A stretch of 64,000 bases of DNA from contig NZ_LMAH01000010.1 of the NCBI RefSeq assembly GCF_001507335.1, forward strand, positions 1 through 64,000, read 5' to 3'. Positions within the stretch are counted from its first letter, which is position 1; each line of letters starts with the position of its first letter. This DNA is from Chryseobacterium sp. JAH (lineage in GTDB: Bacteria > Bacteroidota > Bacteroidia > Flavobacteriales > Weeksellaceae). Both the position numbers and the translations under genes were made by a program. The notes under the pieces are model-generated. The model saw only the letters and a program-made list of their open reading frames with translations. It ran no database searches and was not told the origin of the DNA. This document shows positions 1 to 8,075 of the stretch, piece by piece.

Positions 1-178
1 TAGGAGGGTACAACCTATTGCGGCTTTTAAAGCTTACACGGGACAAATTTTCATATTTATTAATTAATGCTTTCCGGTGTCTTTTGGTCACTGCTCAAAG
101 ACCTCACCATGTCCTTTTTCAAACCAAAAGGCACTCAGGAAAGTTTTGTTTTCAAACACATGAATCCAGTAAAAATGG

Positions 179-259
179 CTTCGGCAGGCTCAGTCTGACA
201 ATTCGTAGCCTAATAAATTAAAGAAAAATGAAATAGAACTTCGCCAGGCGCAGCCTGAG
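179..259. repeat. Two copies of a short interspersed hairpin repeat
   Basis: Two near-identical units, each about 20 bp, begin near 179 and 239, exactly 60 bp apart. They share the pattern TTCGsCAGGCkCAGyCTGA, and each contains an inner imperfect palindrome (CAGGC..GCCTG type). They lie in a non-coding stretch upstream of the SusC gene. They look like the REP-like intergenic palindromes found scattered in flavobacterial genomes, but copy number elsewhere in the genome cannot be judged from this window. Confidence 0.45.
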
Positions 260-282
260 AAGAAATGGGTTTACATAAAAAA

Positions 283-322
283 GCCCCTTCCTATAAGTCG
301 ACTAAAACAATTCGGAAGGAGC
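283..322 (+). other. Hairpin in the leader of the SusCD operon
   Basis: The arms GCCCCTTCC (283-291) and GGAAGGAGC (314-322) can pair with one mismatch around a 22-nt loop. The hairpin ends about 40 bp before the SusC start. It has no clear U-tract, so it is either the terminator of a gene to the left of the window or an element of the SusC leader. The rest of 1-363 shows no convincing gene. Confidence 0.3.
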
Positions 323-363
323 AATGATTATTTAAATCGTTTAATTAAAAACTTTACAAAACT

Positions 364-3300
364 ATGAAAAAATCCTATAATACTATAGGAAGTATTGGCC
401 TTGTCTTACTGTTGACCGTTGTTTGCAGTTCAGCTCAGGCACAGACCAAAACCGTTACGGGAAAGGTTACCCTAGCAAAAGGAGATCAGATGTTGCCTCT
501 TTCCGGGGTCAGTGTTTCCCAGATTGGAAGTGACCAGACTGCGGTTACGAATGCTCAAGGTGTTTATCGGTTAGAGATTTCCGGAGATGACGGAAACGGG
601 AATGGCATTTTTGTCTTCAGGCATCCTGATTATGCAGAACAGAGAATTCCTTTGGAGAATCGGTCTGTTGTAGATGTTGGGATGGTTGTTAGAAGTGGAG
701 ATGATGGTGATGGGGTTGGTTCTGGTTCTGATTCTAGTTCCGGGAAGGTGCAGGGGATTGAGGAGGTTGTGTTGAATGCGGGATATTATAAGGTTAAGGA
801 TAAGGAGAGGACTGGGAGTATTGCGAAGATTTCTGCTAAGGATATTGAGAATCAGCCTGTGACGAATGTGTTGTCTTCGGCGCAGGGTAGAATGGCAGGA
901 GTTGCGATTACTCAGAATTCGGGGAATCCGGGTGGTGGGTTTGATATTCAGATCAGGGGGAAGAACAGTATTCGTAGGGATGGGAATGAACCGTTGTATA
1001 TTATTGATGGGGTGCCTGTGATTTCTGAAACTCCTTCTATCTATAGTGCTGCGATTTTGCCTTATGCTTCGATTAATCCTCTGAATGCGATCAATCCGAA
1101 TGATATTGAGAGCTTTGAGGTGTTGAAGGATGCTGATGCTACGGCTATTTATGGGAGTCGTGGAGCGAATGGGGTAATTATTGTGACGACTAAGAAAGGC
1201 AGAAAGGGTAGGACTGATCTTAAGTTGAACTCTTCATATTCTTTGAGTACAGTAACGAATCGTCTGAAGATGATGGGAACTGCTGATTATCTGAAGATGC
1301 GGCGTGCTGCTTTTCAGAATGACGGGATTTCTGTGATTCCTGCGACTGCTTATGACCTGAGTACTTGGAGTCAGGAACGGCAGACTGACTGGCAGAAGGA
1401 ACTGATCGGGAAGACTTCTGAGTCTTCTGTGGTTCAGCTTTCGTTAAGTGGCGGTTCTGAAAATACTTCCTATCTGATCAGCTATGGACATACGGAGCAG
1501 TCGACTGTTGTTCCCGGGGATTTTCAGTACAAATCGAATAACCTGACGGGTAATTTTAGTTACCGGACGCCTGATAAGAGGACGGAGGTGAATTTGACCA
1601 ATACTTTTTCGTTTCAGGATAATAATGTCCTGAACAGTGATGTGACGGGACGAAGTATTACTTTAAGTCCTAATGCTCCTGCATTGTATAAGGCGGATGG
1701 TTCGCTGAACTGGGAGAACAGCACATTTACGAATCCGTTGGGAGCTTTTAAAAGTGAGTATCTGAACTCCACGAATTTTATCAATTCGGGTGCACAGGTT
1801 TCTCATAAGCTTTTTCCTTTTATTTCTTTGAAGTTTAATGGGGGGATTACCTATCAGAATTTTGAGGAGTTTTCGCTTCGTCCGCATACGATGTCTAATC
1901 CTGCTGCCAATCTGACCAGTGCAAATTCTACCTCATCGAAGAACAACAGTTCTGTCTTTTCCTATATTTTGGAGCCTCAGATTACGAGGGATTATCGTTT
2001 TGGCGATCACAGCATCGATATGCTGATCGGAGCGAGTTTGCAGAAATCTGAAACTAATCAGTCTTCGATGCAGGGAATAGGTTTTGAAAGCAATGCTTTG
2101 ATTCAGAATATTGGGGCTGCCAAAACAAAGATTATCAGTGATCAGGTAAGGAATCAATATAATTATACGGCTGTTTTTGCAAGGCTGAATTATAAATATC
2201 TGAAACGGTATATTGTGAATGTGACCGGGAGAAGGGATGGTTCGAGCCGTTTTGGTCCGAATAACCGTTTCGGGAACTTTGGTGCTGTGGGTGCGGCGTG
2301 GCTGCTCTCTGAAGAGGAGTGGATGAAGAATATCTCCTGGTTGAGCTTTGCTAAGCTGAGAGGGAGTGTGGGGACTTCCGGGAATGACAGGATAGGGGAT
2401 TATCAGTATCTGGATACGTATACAGTGTCTTCAAATATCTATAATAACATCACTGCACTGAATCCTTCAAGGTTGTACAATCCTGATTTCAGTTGGGAGA
2501 AAACGTTGAAGAAGGAGGTTGCTGCTGAGTTCTCATTCTTTAAAAACCGTTGGAATGTGTCGGGTGCGTATTATGAAAATACGTCTTCCAATCAATTGGT
2601 AGGAATTCCGCTTCCTGCTACAACGGGCTTTGCATCGATACAATCTAATCTTCCTGCGAAAGTACAGAATACGGGATGGGAGTTTGAAACTTCTCTACAG
2701 GTTTTCAGAGGTGGGAAATTTAAATATGATACTTCATTGAATCTTTCGGTGCCTGACAGCAAATTGCTGGAGTTTCCGAATCTTGAAGGATCAACCTACA
2801 CGAATCAATATGTGATAGGTTATCCGACTTCTTTGGTCAAGGTGTATCAGTATGAGGGTATCAATCCTTCTACGGGATTGTATCAGTTTACGGATTATAA
2901 CGGGGACGGAAAGATTACTTCACCTGATGACAATAAAGTGATCGAGCGATTGGGGGTACGTTTCTTTGGCGGATGGTCGAATAATTTAAGGTACGGGCAA
3001 TGGTCGGCTTCTTTTTTATGGCAGTTTGTGAAACAGAGAAACTGGAACTACAACCGCCAGATGATTATTCCTGGATCACTCAACAATCAGCCTGTTGAGG
3101 TTCTGGATGTGTGGTCAGCAGATAATCCTACGGGAACTTATATGCCTTACAGTTCGGGGACTGTTGCTGCGAAAACTTCACTGCATACTTTTTTTCAGAA
3201 TTCTACGGCGTCGATCGGTGATGCATCGTATATCCGCTTGAAAAATGTGCAGCTGAATTACAGCATTCCTGTTAATCGATTCGGCATTAAGGAAGCAATG

Positions 3301-3426
3301 ATTTATGTGCAGGGTCAAAATTTATTGACGATTACAAAGTATTTCGGGCTTGATCCTGAGTTTATACTGACCGGATATTTACCGCCGCTGAAAACGTATG
3401 CGATAGGTTTTCAGATGACCTTTTAG
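364..3426 (+). CDS. SusC/RagA-family TonB-linked outer-membrane protein
   Basis: This 1020-aa protein is a TonB-dependent importer of the SusC type, which forms the outer-membrane barrel under a SusD lid. It has a Sec signal peptide (about residues 1-27, ending SSAQAQ), a carboxypeptidase-regulatory-like beta domain (about 30-110), a low-complexity Gly/Ser/Asp linker (about 110-131), and then a plug with the typical IRGKNSI and PLYIIDGVPV stretches near residues 195-220. The long C-terminal part is a beta barrel ending in a terminal Phe (GFQMTF), as expected for BAM substrates. The length is normal for the family. SusD follows after 15 bp and an S9 peptidase after that, so the cargo may be peptide rather than glycan; the ligand cannot be read from the sequence. 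Confidence 0.95.
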   Translation: MKKSYNTIGSIGLVLLLTVVCSSAQAQTKTVTGKVTLAKGDQMLPLSGVSVSQIGSDQTAVTNAQGVYRLEISGDDGNGNGIFVFRHPDYAEQRIPLENRSVVDVGMVVRSGDDGDGVGSGSDSSSGKVQGIEEVVLNAGYYKVKDKERTGSIAKISAKDIENQPVTNVLSSAQGRMAGVAITQNSGNPGGGFDIQIRGKNSIRRDGNEPLYIIDGVPVISETPSIYSAAILPYASINPLNAINPNDIESFEVLKDADATAIYGSRGANGVIIVTTKKGRKGRTDLKLNSSYSLSTVTNRLKMMGTADYLKMRRAAFQNDGISVIPATAYDLSTWSQERQTDWQKELIGKTSESSVVQLSLSGGSENTSYLISYGHTEQSTVVPGDFQYKSNNLTGNFSYRTPDKRTEVNLTNTFSFQDNNVLNSDVTGRSITLSPNAPALYKADGSLNWENSTFTNPLGAFKSEYLNSTNFINSGAQVSHKLFPFISLKFNGGITYQNFEEFSLRPHTMSNPAANLTSANSTSSKNNSSVFSYILEPQITRDYRFGDHSIDMLIGASLQKSETNQSSMQGIGFESNALIQNIGAAKTKIISDQVRNQYNYTAVFARLNYKYLKRYIVNVTGRRDGSSRFGPNNRFGNFGAVGAAWLLSEEEWMKNISWLSFAKLRGSVGTSGNDRIGDYQYLDTYTVSSNIYNNITALNPSRLYNPDFSWEKTLKKEVAAEFSFFKNRWNVSGAYYENTSSNQLVGIPLPATTGFASIQSNLPAKVQNTGWEFETSLQVFRGGKFKYDTSLNLSVPDSKLLEFPNLEGSTYTNQYVIGYPTSLVKVYQYEGINPSTGLYQFTDYNGDGKITSPDDNKVIERLGVRFFGGWSNNLRYGQWSASFLWQFVKQRNWNYNRQMIIPGSLNNQPVEVLDVWSADNPTGTYMPYSSGTVAAKTSLHTFFQNSTASIGDASYIRLKNVQLNYSIPVNRFGIKEAMIYVQGQNLLTITKYFGLDPEFILTGYLPPLKTYAIGFQMTF

Positions 3427-3441
3427 CAATTCAACTTTTAA

Positions 3442-4839
3442 ATGAAATTATTTATGGACTCAAAAATAAAATATATAATAACGGCGGCTTTAGTGGCAGC
3501 TCTGTTATCTACAACGATATCATGTGAGAAGTTTGTGGAAACTGACTTTCCGAATAATCAGATACCTTCTGAGCTTGTGTTTGAAGATGAGCAGACGGCT
3601 GAAGCTGCGTTGGCCGGATTGTATTCCGGTTTGTGGGAAACTTCGATGTATTCGGGTGGTATCAATGGGATGGGCGCTTTATTAGGTTCTTACACGGATG
3701 ATCTTACTTGTGTGTATACCAGTGCTTCAAATGGTGTATTGGATTTGTATCTTAATCAGCAGCTTCCTACCAATACGGCAGTGACGGCTTTCTGGACGAG
3801 TGCTTACCAGCAGATCTATACTGCCAACAGTATTATTGAAGGGGTGGGGAATTCTAAATCTTTATCGGCTGCGGTGAAAGACAGGATAAGAGGTGAAGCT
3901 CTGTTGGTAAGATCAATGATCTATATGGATCTCTACCAGATTTTTGGTGAAATTCCGTATACCGATACAACCAATTATGTTGTTAACAGTACGCTCAAGA
4001 GAATGACCAAGGATGATCTTCTGCTAAAGATTGAAACCGACCTTTCAGCAGCGGTCAATCTTTTGTCGACGGCTTACAGGAATGCGGAGAGGATCTATCC
4101 GAATAAATATGCAGGATATACTGCATTGGCAAAAATGAAGATGCTTCTTGGAAAATGGAATGAGGCAGAAGTTCTTTGTTCTGTTCTTACGAATGCGCCT
4201 GCATTGACTTATCAGACGGATATTACCAAGGTATTCCAGAAAACAGGAGGCCATATTATCTGGCAGCTTAAACCGAAGAATAACAATGATGCAACCAAAG
4301 AAGCTTCACTGTATAATTTTACGTCAGCTCCGACTTCTTTTACAATGAACCCTAATTTGGTTAATTCTTTTGCTACTGGTGATTTGCGACGTGTGCATTA
4401 TTTTACTGCGGTTCCGTTTGGTCAGCTGGTTAATTATAAACCTGCAAAATATAAAAACCTTGCGGTTAATAATGCTACTGAATATTCGGTTGTCTACAGG
4501 CTTGATGAAGTATATCTGATGCAGGCTGAAAATTTGCTTCAGCAGAATAAAGTGAGTGAGGCGATACCTTTTATCAACCGGTCAAGACAAAGGGCAGGAT
4601 TGCCTGCTCTTGGTTCAACTATCAGTGCATCTGTGGCGATGACTGAGATGAAGGAAGAAAAAAGGAGGGAATTTTTTACCGAGCATGGGATCAGGTTCTT
4701 TGATCTTAAAAGATGGGGAATGCTTGACGGGTTGGTTTCTGTGAAATCAAACTGGAAGAGCTTTCATGCGCAATGGCCGCTTCCTCAGAAGGAACTGCTT
4801 GTTAATCCTAACCTGAACCCTCAAAACACAGGGTATTAA
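3442..4839 (+). CDS. SusD/RagB-family surface nutrient-binding lipoprotein
   Basis: A 465-aa SusD-like lid protein for the SusC barrel just upstream. The lipoprotein signal peptide ends at Cys28 (TTISC). The N-terminal SusD-like segment, the TPR-like helices and the C-terminal RagB region (KEEKRREFFTEHGIRFFDLK, then QWPLPQKEL near the end) are in the family order. The start could be 3442 or the internal ATG at 3454; both keep the signal peptide. The protein is somewhat shorter than many glycan SusDs. It is translationally close to its neighbours (15 bp and 10 bp gaps), so the three genes probably form one operon. Confidence 0.93.
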   Translation: MKLFMDSKIKYIITAALVAALLSTTISCEKFVETDFPNNQIPSELVFEDEQTAEAALAGLYSGLWETSMYSGGINGMGALLGSYTDDLTCVYTSASNGVLDLYLNQQLPTNTAVTAFWTSAYQQIYTANSIIEGVGNSKSLSAAVKDRIRGEALLVRSMIYMDLYQIFGEIPYTDTTNYVVNSTLKRMTKDDLLLKIETDLSAAVNLLSTAYRNAERIYPNKYAGYTALAKMKMLLGKWNEAEVLCSVLTNAPALTYQTDITKVFQKTGGHIIWQLKPKNNNDATKEASLYNFTSAPTSFTMNPNLVNSFATGDLRRVHYFTAVPFGQLVNYKPAKYKNLAVNNATEYSVVYRLDEVYLMQAENLLQQNKVSEAIPFINRSRQRAGLPALGSTISASVAMTEMKEEKRREFFTEHGIRFFDLKRWGMLDGLVSVKSNWKSFHAQWPLPQKELLVNPNLNPQNTGY

Positions 4840-4849
4840 ACTTTGCTTC

Positions 4850-7345
4850 ATGAAAAGAATAGAAAGGTTGATCTGCGCTGTACTTTTAGTGTTGCTGATT
4901 AATTCGCTGCCACGGCTTCAAGCCCAGCATAATCTTGGCCATTTAACAAAATTGACTGAATCTGCTGAGGAGCTGCTTTCTGTGATGCCTTCTCCTGATG
5001 GCAGGTGGGCGGTATATTTTAATGGCTATGAAAGTCGACCGACCACATTAACTGTAGTTGAGACTAAAGCTCCGTTTAAGAAAATAGTAAGGGAAGGGGT
5101 AGTAAAACCTTATTTTATCAATGACTACACGATTGCCATACATCGGGGGAATGTGCTGGAAATCATTGATCTTAGATCAGGAGTATCTCGGGAAATTAAA
5201 GGGGTGGACAAAATAGAGTTTGTCAGTAAGGCTCGTTTGCTGTTGGTGCTCTATGATGCAAAGCAGGGAAACAGACTTGAGATTTATGATTCTCGATGTA
5301 AGCTCATTCAAAAGATGGAGTCGGTCATTCGATGGGTCAACGGAAAAAATCGCATTCTTGTGATGACTAAAGAAAAGGATCAACATCATCTGTATCAGCT
5401 AAATAATAATGGAAAAGGGCGGGTAGGATTGTGGTCCTCAGCGTATGAAATTTTTAATGCGGTTGAATCGGAGTCCGGACTGGATGGGTTGATTGTGTCT
5501 GCTAAAACTTCTTCCGGACTTGTCGTCTATTTTGTAAAGGAAGGGAATAGCACCGTTGAGTTGACGGATATCAGTTTAAGAGGGTTTACGTATGTCAAAG
5601 TCAATCCATCATCTGACTCAGGGGCAGTTTTTTTAACATTGCAGAAAGCGATACCGAAAAAACAGCGGGTGGTTGATATTTGGTACGGAAATGAACAGAA
5701 TCTTGGCAAATATACTAGAGGCCAAAACCTTACAAACCATATTTTATGGTATCCCAAACAGAACAGAATCTATAAGTTTGGAGAGGATTTTACTGGTTTT
5801 ACAGCCATAGGTACCAACAACTTATTTCTTAAAATGAAAATTGACAGGAATCAGGTGGATGTCAATGATGATCAGTTTAAGCCTAATAGTAAAGAAATAT
5901 ACCTTTGGAATTCTCTTACGAACAAAGATAGCATGCTTCCCTTGGATGACGGGCATATGAATATTGATCCACAAGGTCGGTCGCTTTTAATAAGAGCTTC
6001 TGATGGGTGGGTAAGGTTCGATACAGAGAAGTTAAGTGCTGTGAAGTTGGATTGGGCTAAAGAAGCTATTCCGTATTATGGGGCAGGAGAGAAAGTTATT
6101 TGGATCGCTAAAAATGAAGTATGGGAGCAGGATCTTTGGAGTCTTAAAAAAAGAAGCTTGGTCTCCTTACATGCAGATGAATTAGAGGTATTCAGGCCGC
6201 AAAAGATGTACACCGGAATTGGAGTTAACAGGTTATCTCAATATTTGGAGCAGAGCACAGATTTTGTTGTGATCGCAAAAAATACGAAAGAGCTAACCTC
6301 ATCTTATGTCCATGTAAAGAATAAAAAGGCGGATGTTATTATTCCTGAAACGACGGATCGTATCCAATATTTCAGTAGGGTTGCTAAGGTGGAAAAGATG
6401 TTCTGGATTGAAGATAATTACAATAAGGCCTTTACATTTAGGAAAAAGGAAAGGTCATCGAAACCGATAACAGTCTACTCTTCAAATGAAACCGATAGCC
6501 AATCAGTTAACATCATCAAGAAAATGTTGTTTTACAATGGTGCGAATGGTGAGGAACTTGAAGGTAGTTTGTATTTACCTGCGAATTTTGATCATTCAAA
6601 AAAATATCCGGTTGTATTGTCAATTTATGAGCAGCAGCAAAGGTTTATGAATAAATTTTTGCTGCCTACATTTAAGAATGGCAGGGGCATCAATGCAAGA
6701 CTTCTTTTAGAATCAGGATATCTGGTCATGTTTCCTGATATCACCTATGGAGATCAAGGCCCGGGCGTATCTGCGCTTATGTGTATCAACAATGCGCTGG
6801 ATGAACTACAGAAACTGTTATATGTCGATATGGAGAAAGTAGGTTTAATGGGACAGTCTTTCGGTGGGTATGAGACAAATTTTATTGCAGGTCACAGCAA
6901 TAGATTTTCAGCATTTATTTCAGGCAATTCAATTTCAGATATTATTCATACTTCGTATGCATTTAATTATAATTTTGATTCACCGGATTACTGGCGCTAT
7001 GAAGAAGGACAGTTTAGAATGAAGGGGAGTTTTGTTAATAATAAGCAGAAATACATCAATAATAATCCTCTTTACGAAATTTCTAAGATTACAGCACCCA
7101 TGCTTTTGTGGGCAGGTACTGCGGATCAAAATGTAGATCCTGAAGAAACAAGGTCTTTATTTAATGTCCTCCGTAAATATCAAAAGCCTGTTATTGCGCT
7201 TTGGTATAAGGATGAAGGCCACTCTTTGGGAAGGGCAACGTCTCAGAAAGATTTATCTTTAAGGGTTCTGGATTGGTTTGATTATCATCTCTTTGGGAGA
7301 AAGGATGTTTTATGGATCAATAAACAAATGAAGGGTGCTTTTTAG
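4850..7345 (+). CDS. Exported S9-family prolyl oligopeptidase-like peptidase
   Basis: 831 aa with a Sec signal peptide (about 1-25, ending RLQAQ), an N-terminal beta-propeller-like half (about 40-520) and a C-terminal alpha/beta hydrolase domain. The serine nucleophile lies in GQSFGGY (Ser670), with the likely Asp759 in GTADQNVDP and His791 in DEGHSLG. This is the catalytic triad and order of the S9 family (DPP IV and acylaminoacyl peptidase types). It follows SusD by 10 bp, which suggests that peptides are cleaved in the periplasm after or during SusCD uptake. A rho-independent terminator overlaps its stop codon. Confidence 0.92.
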   Translation: MKRIERLICAVLLVLLINSLPRLQAQHNLGHLTKLTESAEELLSVMPSPDGRWAVYFNGYESRPTTLTVVETKAPFKKIVREGVVKPYFINDYTIAIHRGNVLEIIDLRSGVSREIKGVDKIEFVSKARLLLVLYDAKQGNRLEIYDSRCKLIQKMESVIRWVNGKNRILVMTKEKDQHHLYQLNNNGKGRVGLWSSAYEIFNAVESESGLDGLIVSAKTSSGLVVYFVKEGNSTVELTDISLRGFTYVKVNPSSDSGAVFLTLQKAIPKKQRVVDIWYGNEQNLGKYTRGQNLTNHILWYPKQNRIYKFGEDFTGFTAIGTNNLFLKMKIDRNQVDVNDDQFKPNSKEIYLWNSLTNKDSMLPLDDGHMNIDPQGRSLLIRASDGWVRFDTEKLSAVKLDWAKEAIPYYGAGEKVIWIAKNEVWEQDLWSLKKRSLVSLHADELEVFRPQKMYTGIGVNRLSQYLEQSTDFVVIAKNTKELTSSYVHVKNKKADVIIPETTDRIQYFSRVAKVEKMFWIEDNYNKAFTFRKKERSSKPITVYSSNETDSQSVNIIKKMLFYNGANGEELEGSLYLPANFDHSKKYPVVLSIYEQQQRFMNKFLLPTFKNGRGINARLLLESGYLVMFPDITYGDQGPGVSALMCINNALDELQKLLYVDMEKVGLMGQSFGGYETNFIAGHSNRFSAFISGNSISDIIHTSYAFNYNFDSPDYWRYEEGQFRMKGSFVNNKQKYINNNPLYEISKITAPMLLWAGTADQNVDPEETRSLFNVLRKYQKPVIALWYKDEGHSLGRATSQKDLSLRVLDWFDYHLFGRKDVLWINKQMKGAF

Positions 7346-7356
7346 CATCCTTTTTT
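7333..7356 (+). terminator. Rho-independent terminator of the SusCD-peptidase operon
   Basis: A six-pair stem GGGTGC/GCATCC (one G-U pair) with loop TTTTTA is followed directly by six T. It overlaps the peptidase stop codon. Confidence 0.85.
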
Positions 7357-7579
7357 GTTGGTGTGTGGCAAATTTAAAATTCCTTGTTTAGGAGCAACAT
7401 ATTTTTTATTTACAGGCATATTTTGAAAATTGACGTGCGAGTAAATTCTCGAAATGAAGCAGATGCTGATTAGTGAAAAATAAAATATAATACTAAGTTT
7501 TATTAATTTTATTGCTATTCGTAAGACGAAAGTCCTGCTGGTTTATGAATGGATATGCAAATAAAATTTCCCGTATCAG
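7357..7579. other. Non-coding stretch next to IS3 remnant
   Basis: AT-rich sequence with no gene I can support. It probably contains the decayed end of the adjacent IS3-type element, but I cannot define a terminal inverted repeat here. Confidence 0.4.
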
Positions 7580-8075
7580 TTAAGCTACGTTTTGGTAAAT
7601 TTTGTTTTGATTATTAAATTCTTCTATTGTTTTGTAATGTAAGGCACCATGTCGTCTTTTTTTGTTGTACCAGATTTCAATATATTCAAAATATTTCCAG
7701 CTCCATTTTTTCTTTGGAGATAAGTTTATTCCCATAAATTAACTCCGTTTTTAATGACTTAAAAAAGCTTTCCGCTACAGCATTGTCCCAACAATTATCT
7801 TTGCGACTCATACTTCTAGTTACATTGTAAGACTCAATGGTTTTTACAAATGTATTGCTTGCATACTGAACGCCTCGGTCGCTATGAAAAATTAATCCTT
7901 TTACGACTTTTCTATTTTTGATCGCCATTTTCGAAGCTGCAAGACTTGTTTCTTCAGTACTCATTCCATTACTTAAACTCCATCCAACTATTTTACGGTC
8001 ATACAAATCAATAACTGTGGTCAAGTATAAAAATCCTTCATTGGTTTGAATATAGGTGATGTCAGAAACCCAAAC
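7580..8075 (-). pseudogene. IS3-family transposase remnant (integrase domain, OrfB C-terminal part)
   Basis: Read on the minus strand from 8075, the sequence encodes the DDE integrase core of an IS3-type OrfB: VWVSDITYI, then TTVIDLYDRKIVGWSLS, IFHSDRGVQYA, and the final DDE segment around DNCWDNAVAESFFKSLK. A frameshift in an A-run near 7700 puts the tail (YIEIWYNKKRRHGALHY, stop at 7580) into another frame. The N-terminal half and OrfA are absent. It is therefore truncated and shifted and should be inactive. It abuts the RHS gene, which runs the other way from about 8076. Confidence 0.88.

Noticed and set aside
18..221. 67-codon frame at the left edge
   Set aside because: It crosses one of the interspersed hairpin repeats, has no family resemblance and no ribosome-binding context, so I treat it as chance.
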